From: DATFVJ01 sp963727015
GTDB lineage: Bacteria > Actinomycetota > Actinomycetes > Streptosporangiales > Streptosporangiaceae
Assembly (NCBI GenBank): GCA_963727015.1
Contig: CAVSEV010000005.1
Span: forward strand, 372,001 to 436,000
Direction of reading: 5' to 3'
Length of the DNA: 64,000 nt
Under the pieces are notes generated by a model. It was not told where the DNA came from. It searched no databases and saw nothing but the letters and a program-made list of their open reading frames with translations. Shown one piece after another: positions 58,853 through 64,000 of the stretch. How positions within the stretch are numbered: the stretch's first letter is position 1; every line of letters starts with the position of its first letter. The position numbers were made by a program, and so were the translations under genes.

Positions 58853-59626
58853 ATGCCTGAAATGACCGCTTACGCCGACGGCGTGCCGTCGTGGATCGAC
58901 ATGGCCAGCCCGGACGTGGCAGCCTCGGCAAGGTTTTACAGCACGCTGCTTGGCTGGCAGGCGCTGCCACCCGTTGCCGAGGCCGGCGGCTACACCCTTT
59001 TCACCTTGCGCGGCAAGCACGTGGCCGGCATAGGCCCGATCATGGCGGCGGGTCAGCCGCCAGCCTGGACGACGTATGTCAACGTCAGCGATGCCGACGG
59101 CACGGCCAAGAAGGTGTCGGACGCGGGCGGCACCGTGCTGATGCCGCCGATGGACGTGATGGAGCAGGGCCGGATGGCGATATTCGCGGATCCGTCAGGT
59201 GCCGTGCTCGGGCTCTGGCAACCCGCTGCCCACGTCGGCGCCGAACTGGTCAACGAGCCAGGCGCGTACTGCTGGAGTGAACTCGCCACCCGCGACCCAG
59301 AAGGGGCCAAGGCCTTCTACGCCGCGGCCTTGGGCTGGGAAGCAACCAGCGAGCAGATGGGCCCGATGCAGTACACGGAGTTCAAGGTGGGCGGCGAGTC
59401 GATCGCAGGGATGTTCCCGATCGATGACACCATGCCTGCCGACATGCCGCCCCACTGGGGTGTGTACATCGCGGTCGGCGACTGTGACGCCACCGTCGCC
59501 ATGGCCACCAGCCTGGGGGCCAGCGTCGTGGTGCCAGCCGTCGACATTCCCGTCGGCCGGTTCGCCGTGCTCGCAGATCCGCAGGGCGCGATGCTCAGCG
59601 TGATCAAGCTCGCCGGGCAATCCTGA
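58853..59626 (+). CDS. VOC family protein (two glyoxalase-like domains)
   Basis: A 257-residue protein made of two VOC modules (GVPSWIDMASPDVAASARFY; GAYCWSELATRDPEGAKAFY). Each ends with FADPSGAVLGLW or LADPQGAMLSVIK. Similar proteins in actinomycetes are called hydroxylases, but the reaction is unknown. ATG 58853 follows AAGGAACATC. The 216 bases before it hold no visible gene. Confidence 0.87.
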   Translation: MPEMTAYADGVPSWIDMASPDVAASARFYSTLLGWQALPPVAEAGGYTLFTLRGKHVAGIGPIMAAGQPPAWTTYVNVSDADGTAKKVSDAGGTVLMPPMDVMEQGRMAIFADPSGAVLGLWQPAAHVGAELVNEPGAYCWSELATRDPEGAKAFYAAALGWEATSEQMGPMQYTEFKVGGESIAGMFPIDDTMPADMPPHWGVYIAVGDCDATVAMATSLGASVVVPAVDIPVGRFAVLADPQGAMLSVIKLAGQS

Positions 59627-59653
59627 CGAACGCGTCCTCCCGCGATTGCCCGC

Positions 59654-60715
59654 TCACGAACGTTTCCTGCGCCGCCTGCGTTTCAGCGACAGCACGACGA
59701 AGATCGCCGCGAGCAGTGCGCCAAGGGCAGGGATGACGCGCTTGGCCACCGGCCAGGCGGCGGCGCCGAGCAGGTCGAGCGTTTCGTCTTCCTTCTTACC
59801 CGGCGGCGCGACGCACGACGGTGCTGTCGCGCCCGATGGCGCGGACGCGGCGGGTGCGGACTGGCCTGGCGAGGTGGATGCGGCGGGTGCGGACCCGCCT
59901 GGCGAGTCCACCGCGCCCGGCGTATCGGACCCGCTCGGCGTGCCCTGACCGGTGGCCGCGCGGTTGCCGCCCTGCGCGGACGCCCGGGCTGCGGGTGCCT
60001 GGGCTGCGGGTGCCTGGGCTGCACGGGACTGGGCTGCGGGTGGCTGGGCCGCGGGAGACTGGGCTTCACGGGGCTGGGCTGCGGGTGGCTGGGCCGCGGG
60101 AGACTGGGCTGCACGGGACTGGGCTGCGGGTGGCTGGGCCGCGGGAGACTGGGCTGCACGGGGCTGGGCCGCGGGAGATTGGGCCGCCGGTGCCTGGGCT
60201 GCGGGCGTCTCGTCGCGCGCCGGGTCGTCGCGCGGCGCGTCGCCCTGGGTGGTATCTGCGGACAGTAGCTCACCCAGGTTGGTCGCGAATCGCTCGACGA
60301 GCTTGCCGCTCACGTCGGCGAGCACACCCCGGCCCATCTGCGCGGGCCTGCCGGTCACTTTCAGTGTGGTGCTCATGGTGACCCTCGTCTGCCTGTTCTG
60401 GCCTGCCTGCCCTTTCTCGCCGTACAGTGCGGCGTGCACCGTCGCAGCAGCGGTGCCGGCGCCGCGGGATTCCTTGCCTGCTGCCTCGAGGGTGACCGTG
60501 TGCGCGTCGGCAGCGCGGTCCACGAACCTGGCGCGGCCCGCGTACGTCATCGTGATCGGGCCAACCTTGATCCGGACACGCCCGGTGATGTCGTCGCCTT
60601 CGACGCTATCGACGGTGGTACCTGGCAGGCACGGCGCCACCCGCTCGACGTCAAGCAGCATGTTCCATGCCTGGTCCGGCGGCACGGGGATCGTGAAGGA
60701 ATGCTCAAACTCCAT
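59654..60715 (-). CDS. CoxG-like SRPBCC protein with repeat linker and C-terminal anchor
   Basis: Residues 1-150 are a carbon monoxide dehydrogenase subunit G-like START-type domain (FEHSFTIPVPPDQAWNMLLD; VAPCLPGT; GRVRIKVGPITMTYAG). A ~120-residue linker of AAQ-type 15-bp repeats follows, then one transmembrane helix and a basic tail (LKRRRRRKRS). CoxG tethers CO dehydrogenase to the membrane in other bacteria, but no cox genes are in this window. ATG 60715 has GGAGGGAAGAAG upstream. Confidence 0.85.
   Translation of the reverse strand: MEFEHSFTIPVPPDQAWNMLLDVERVAPCLPGTTVDSVEGDDITGRVRIKVGPITMTYAGRARFVDRAADAHTVTLEAAGKESRGAGTAAATVHAALYGEKGQAGQNRQTRVTMSTTLKVTGRPAQMGRGVLADVSGKLVERFATNLGELLSADTTQGDAPRDDPARDETPAAQAPAAQSPAAQPRAAQSPAAQPPAAQSRAAQSPAAQPPAAQPREAQSPAAQPPAAQSRAAQAPAAQAPAARASAQGGNRAATGQGTPSGSDTPGAVDSPGGSAPAASTSPGQSAPAASAPSGATAPSCVAPPGKKEDETLDLLGAAAWPVAKRVIPALGALLAAIFVVLSLKRRRRRKRS
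60000..60200 (-). repeat. 15-bp repeats coding xxAAQ in the CoxG-like gene
   Basis: About thirteen 15-bp units (GCTGCGGGTGGCTGG-type), partly arranged in a higher-order pattern of four, encode the AAQPP/AAQSP/AAQSR linker. Confidence 0.85.
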
Positions 60716-61223
60716 CTTCTTCCCTCCGCGTCGCCTGCTGGGCCCGCGGCCGCCGGCCCATTAGGCAGATGCTCACAATCCGGCAGCCGCGGCGAGTGCC
60801 CGGCCGGTGAGCACGCCCGAAAGGTGACGCCGGTACCGCGCTGATCCGTTCAGGTTCCTCGGGCCTGTGCGCTCACATTGCTTAACTTAGGCGCGCCGCA
60901 TCAGCCACACCAGTCCCCTACTGATGCTGTTAGCCGAGGTCACGACCGGCTTTCGGGGGTGGCATCGCCGCAGTGGATCATGACGAGGCGTCCCGCCGTG
61001 CCGGGGCTCCGGGCCGTCGCGCCGGAGTGCGGGACGTCGCGAGCAGCGTCCGGGCGCACCGTGAGCGATGCAGGAGGAACGGCAAGGATGTGGCCATATT
61101 GCCAAGATCAGCAGAATTATCCGTAACCATTGTAATTACCTGCAACCGTTGTAAAGGGTTCGTGTGCACACTAAGGTTCCCCGGCAGAAGAAGAGCCCCG
61201 CCCGCCCATGAGGAGTGCCCGAC
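60716..61223. promoter_or_regulatory. gap upstream of the DUF4389 gene with paired sites
   Basis: AACCATTGTAA (61125-61135) and AACCGTTGTAA (61144-61154) are direct repeats 19 bases apart, about two helical turns, in an AT-rich patch 70 bases before the DUF4389 start. They may be a regulator's binding sites. I see no gene in the rest of the gap. Confidence 0.4.
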
Positions 61224-62552
61224 GTGACTGGAACGCCGCTCGTTCCTCCGGTGGATCCGCGCTCGCCAAGTTCCTTCGAAAGTGACCGTGCGCCGGTCCT
61301 CCTGGCGTTCGCTGGTCCAGCCAGGCAGCACCGGCTTACCGTATTATTCCGGCTCGTCCTGGCGATCCCGCAGCTCGTTGTCTTGTCGATCCTTGGCATA
61401 GCGGTCGAAATCATCCTTGTGATCGCCTGGTTCGGGGCGCTATTTATGGGCAGGCTGCCCGGTTTCGCCGCCGACTTCCTGCCTGGCTATCTGCGCTGGC
61501 AGGTCAGGGTCTCGGCATACCTGACGCTGCTCACGGGGCAGTACCCCCCTTTCACCTTTGACGATGTGGACTATCCGGTCCGGCTGGCGGTGCGGCCAGG
61601 TCAGCTGAACCGGCTTGCCGTGCTGCTGCGGATCTTTATCGTCCTTCCCGCTGCGATCGCCGGCAACGCCGCCGCCGCCGGTCTTTACACAATCGGGCTC
61701 TTTGTCGCCTGGCTGATCGTCCTGTTCACCGGAACCATGCCGACGGCTCTCCACAACGCGATCGCGGCGATCGTGCGCTACCAGGCGCGGATTAGCGGAT
61801 ACCTGTTTCTTGTCACTGCGGAGTACCCGTGGGGGCTGTTCGGCGACCGTGACACGGCGCACGAGGCCTATGCTACGGCGCCGCCCGGTGCTGGCTATGG
61901 CGAGGGAGCGCCGGCTGGCTATGGCGAGGGACCGTCGGCTGGTTATGGCAGCGGTCCGGCGGCTCCCGGCTATGCGGCGCCGCCCCCCGTTCCCGCCGAA
62001 GGAGCCGGTTACGGTGCACCGGCGCCCGCGGGACAGAACCGGTGGCGGCTCATCCTCACCAAAGGACAGGCACGGCTCGTCGGTCTTTTCATCGCGATCG
62101 GGGTCGCGGTGTGGGCCGGATACATCGTCGCGTTCAGCGTGCTCGCGTCGTCACCGGGCGGGGTCGTGCAGCGCGTGAACGCGATCAGCCAGTCCCAGCT
62201 GGCCTACGCGAAGCTCAGCGCCGCGACGAGGACCTTCGCGTCGACGGCATCATCTTGCCAGAGCTCGGCGCAGGGGCTGTCCTGTGCCACAAGGGCCGAT
62301 GGGCAGCTCGCACAGGACTTCGGCAGTTACGCTCGGACGATGCGCGGCGTCTCGATGCCGTCAGGGCCCGCTGCTGGGGAAGCGGCCCGGCTCGCCGCCG
62401 TAGCCACCCAGGCCCAGCAGGTCTTCCAGCGGCTCGCCCGGTCAACCTCGGCGAGCCAGTACCAGCAGACGGTGCGAAGCTCGAACATCACGCAGGTACT
62501 TGGCCAGGTGGACTTGGACTACCAGGACCTCGTCAGAACGCTCACCCGGTAG
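61224..62552 (+). CDS. DUF4389 membrane protein
   Basis: A 442-residue protein. The N-terminal part holds two copies of the DUF4389 unit: RLTVLFRLVLAIPQLVVL ... AWFGALFMGRLPG, then LAVLLRIFIVLPAAIAGN ... AWLIVLFTGTMP, each with paired helices. A Gly/Tyr/Pro-rich linker, another transmembrane helix and an outer helical domain follow. Function unknown. GTG 61224 is preceded by GAGGAG at eight bases; GTG 61215 overlaps that site and is rejected. Confidence 0.85.
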   Translation: MTGTPLVPPVDPRSPSSFESDRAPVLLAFAGPARQHRLTVLFRLVLAIPQLVVLSILGIAVEIILVIAWFGALFMGRLPGFAADFLPGYLRWQVRVSAYLTLLTGQYPPFTFDDVDYPVRLAVRPGQLNRLAVLLRIFIVLPAAIAGNAAAAGLYTIGLFVAWLIVLFTGTMPTALHNAIAAIVRYQARISGYLFLVTAEYPWGLFGDRDTAHEAYATAPPGAGYGEGAPAGYGEGPSAGYGSGPAAPGYAAPPPVPAEGAGYGAPAPAGQNRWRLILTKGQARLVGLFIAIGVAVWAGYIVAFSVLASSPGGVVQRVNAISQSQLAYAKLSAATRTFASTASSCQSSAQGLSCATRADGQLAQDFGSYARTMRGVSMPSGPAAGEAARLAAVATQAQQVFQRLARSTSASQYQQTVRSSNITQVLGQVDLDYQDLVRTLTR

Positions 62553-62666
62553 CCACGTCGCGGCCGGGCCGCGCCGCGCTGGCCACCAGCGCATCCGATC
62601 CCATGATCTCCTGGCCAGCGTGGTGACACCTTCAGTTCACGTGAAACCCGCGCAGCCGTTAAGGCT

Positions 62667-62735
62667 GTGCATCGCCTTCGCCGGCACCCTGGGTTTCGCC
62701 GGCACCCTGGGTTTCGCCGGCACGCTGGGTGAAGC
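62667..62735. repeat. three 18-bp repeats downstream of the DUF4389 gene
   Basis: CGCCGGCACCCTGGGTTT is repeated three times in the 194-base gap between converging genes. No coding role is seen. Confidence 0.75.
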
Positions 62736-62746
62736 GGGACACGCTA

Positions 62747-63448
62747 CTAGATGACGCCCGTGCCGATTCCCGCCGCGACGGTGATCAGGATCATCGCGCT
62801 GAAAAGCTCGCTCTTTTGCCCAGCCGTGGCCCCGATCCGGGCGCCCAATTCGAGGCCGACCAGCGACATCAGCACGCTCACGCCGCCGATGACCAGGGCG
62901 GACACGAGGATGCCCGCCGGTCCGGTGCCCAGGGCGCCGAGGGCGAAGCCGACCGCGAGGTTGTCGAGGCTCAGCGCCAGCCCCGCCAGCAGCAACCGCG
63001 ATGTGCGCCTCAGGACCGCGGCGGCCACGTCAGCGTGGCCGTACTGCCCGGGTGTGCCGTACTGCTTGGGTGCGCCGTCCTGCCCGGGTGTGCCGTCCTG
63101 CTCGGGGGAGTCCCGGCTCCGCTGTGAGTCCCGGCTCCGCTGCGAGTCCCGGCTCCGCTGTGAGTCCCGGCTCCGCTGTGAGTCCCTGCTCCGCAGGGCG
63201 TCGACCAACGCGTAGCAGCCCACCCCGATCAGCAGCGCCGCGCCAGCCCAGCGAGCCACACTCCCGAGCCAGGCCGCGAGGTGCTGGCCGACCGCGAGTC
63301 CCACGATAGGCATGCCGGCCTCGAAAGCGCCGAAGACGACACCCACCCGCCACCGGACACTCGCATCGGTTCCAGGCACGCCGATTCCGATCGCCCCGGC
63401 AAAGTTGGACAGCCCGACCGACACGGCGAGGAGGAGAAGCGCGACCAA
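62747..63448 (-). CDS. MntP-like manganese efflux pump
   Basis: A 233-residue six-helix protein. GLSNFAGAIGIGVPGTDASV and LALSLDNLAVGFALG are the paired Asn/Asp motifs of MntP, which exports manganese. The loop between the halves contains five SRDSQR repeats and QDGTPGQ-type repeats, which are not usual. The start is an inferred TTG at 63448 with no ribosome-binding site, nine bases after the stop of the PIG-L gene, so coupling is likely. Confidence 0.82.
   Translation of the reverse strand: MVALLLLAVSVGLSNFAGAIGIGVPGTDASVRWRVGVVFGAFEAGMPIVGLAVGQHLAAWLGSVARWAGAALLIGVGCYALVDALRSRDSQRSRDSQRSRDSQRSRDSQRSRDSPEQDGTPGQDGAPKQYGTPGQYGHADVAAAVLRRTSRLLLAGLALSLDNLAVGFALGALGTGPAGILVSALVIGGVSVLMSLVGLELGARIGATAGQKSELFSAMILITVAAGIGTGVI
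63107..63190 (-). repeat. 18-bp repeats coding SRDSQR in the MntP-like gene
   Basis: Nearly five copies of GTGAGTCCCGGCTCCGCT encode SRDSQR in the central loop of the pump. Confidence 0.88.
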
Positions 63449-63457
63449 GTCGACCGC

Positions 63458-64000
63458 TCAGCCGGTTTCAATGACCTGGAACGCCTCGGCCAGCCGGCCC
63501 TCGGGCAGGCCCGCCAGGACCGCGCTGCGTGTCAGCCAGCCGCGAAGGCGATCCTCGAGCCCGTCCATGTGGCCGGTCTGGCTCTCGTGCGCCCGCAGCG
63601 CGGCGACCTTTTTTCCGAACGTGTCCGTCACGTCGACGTATCGGTTGGGCGAGGGCCCGCCCATGAGCCACACCTCGCTCACCGTCCAGGCATCGAGCCC
63701 CTCGCCGGCGATAAGTTCGGGGAACGCGAAGGGGTTCCGCGCGTGTAGACGGCATCCAGGGCCGCCGCGCCGACCGCGCGATGGTCCGGGTGACTCGGGC
63801 CAATCCGCTGGTAGTTCCGCTCGGGCGTCGGGCACATCAGCCGCTGCGGCCGTACCTGCCTGATCACCCGGGCAAGATCCTTGCGGAGCCCGAGCGTGGC
63901 TTCGACGCGGCCGTCCGGATAGCCAAGGAACCGCACGTCGTCGACTCCCACATGCTTGGCAGCCGCGATCTGCTCAGCGCGGCGTAGCGGCGCCATGGCT
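63458..64000 (-). pseudogene. PIG-L family deacetylase, partial and frameshifted
   Basis: On the reverse strand, HVGVDDVRFLGYPDGRVEAT and IGPSHPDHRAVGAAALDAVY are a PIG-L (LmbE-like) zinc N-acetylglucosaminyl deacetylase; the N-terminal HPDDE region lies beyond the window. After VYTR the frame breaks, and the other frame continues NPFAFPELIAGEGLDAWTVS ... VWLMGGPSPNRYVDVT to the end. A missing base in the CGCGCG run at about 63736-63746 explains this. It is either a true mutation or an assembly error. Confidence 0.7.

Overview
The window is 64 kb of very GC-rich DNA with many GTG and TTG starts, end-overlapping genes (ATGA, GTGA, TGATG) and a classical actinomycete gene order. The S10/spc/alpha ribosomal region, the tsaE-tsaB-rimI-tsaD block, groES/groEL, the sigD-rsdA pair and guaB-guaB3-guaA follow one another as in Streptomyces and Mycobacterium. 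Zinc-ribbon forms of S14, S4 and L36, a His-rich GroEL tail, DUF1707 proteins and CIRCE control all point to Actinomycetes. Two acid-type S53 peptidases suggest a soil, perhaps acid-tolerant, member of the Streptosporangiales or a neighbouring order. The genus cannot be decided from the sequence alone.

Layout. 1-13745: ribosomal and core genes (rplN end, rplX, rplE, rpsZ, rpsH, rplF, rplR, rpsE, rpmD, rplO, secY, adk, map, a DUF1707 protein, infA, rpmJ, rpsM, rpsK, rpsD, rpoA, rplQ, truA). 14175-18764: two reverse-strand paralogous proline-rich single-pass membrane proteins, one apparently frameshifted. 19078-24251: rplM, rpsI, glmM, nnr, a UPF0060 protein and a GNAT. 24422-28487: an unusual pair, a PrsW-like membrane protease with a colicin D-like C-terminus followed by a protein with a colicin D immunity-like C-terminus; the two share an uncharacterised N-terminal domain. 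28892-33789: DUF1707 protein, kumamolisin-like peptidase, alr, alpha/beta hydrolase. 34269-38696: tsaE, a lipoprotein-like protein, tsaB, rimI, tsaD. 39803-42772: CIRCE, groES, a strong hairpin, twelve 24-bp repeats, groEL, terminator. 43087-54843: sigD-like sigma factor and its anti-sigma factor, guaB, guaB3, glpD, a quinone oxidoreductase, a succinic semialdehyde dehydrogenase, guaA. 54850-64000: kynureninase remnant, secreted S53 peptidase, XRE-cupin regulator divergent from an EamA transporter, VOC protein, CoxG-like protein, DUF4389 protein, MntP-like pump and a frameshifted PIG-L deacetylase running off the end.

A pervasive feature is short GC-rich tandem repeats. They lie inside coding sequence (rplO N-terminus, both proline-rich membrane proteins, the DUF1707 protein, the anti-sigma factor, CoxG, MntP, EamA loops) and between genes (after truA, before groEL, after tsaE, before tsaB). 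Most have periods divisible by three, so several frames stay open through them. Long reading frames across repeats are therefore not evidence of genes, and several apparent N-terminal extensions need proteomic proof.

What works together: translation and secretion genes at the left; cell-wall precursor supply (glmM, alr); t6A tRNA modification (tsaE, tsaB, tsaD); folding under HrcA control; and guanine nucleotide synthesis (guaB, guaB3, guaA) next to a sigma/anti-sigma switch. The most novel candidate is the membrane-protease/colicin-D-like pair at 24422-28487.
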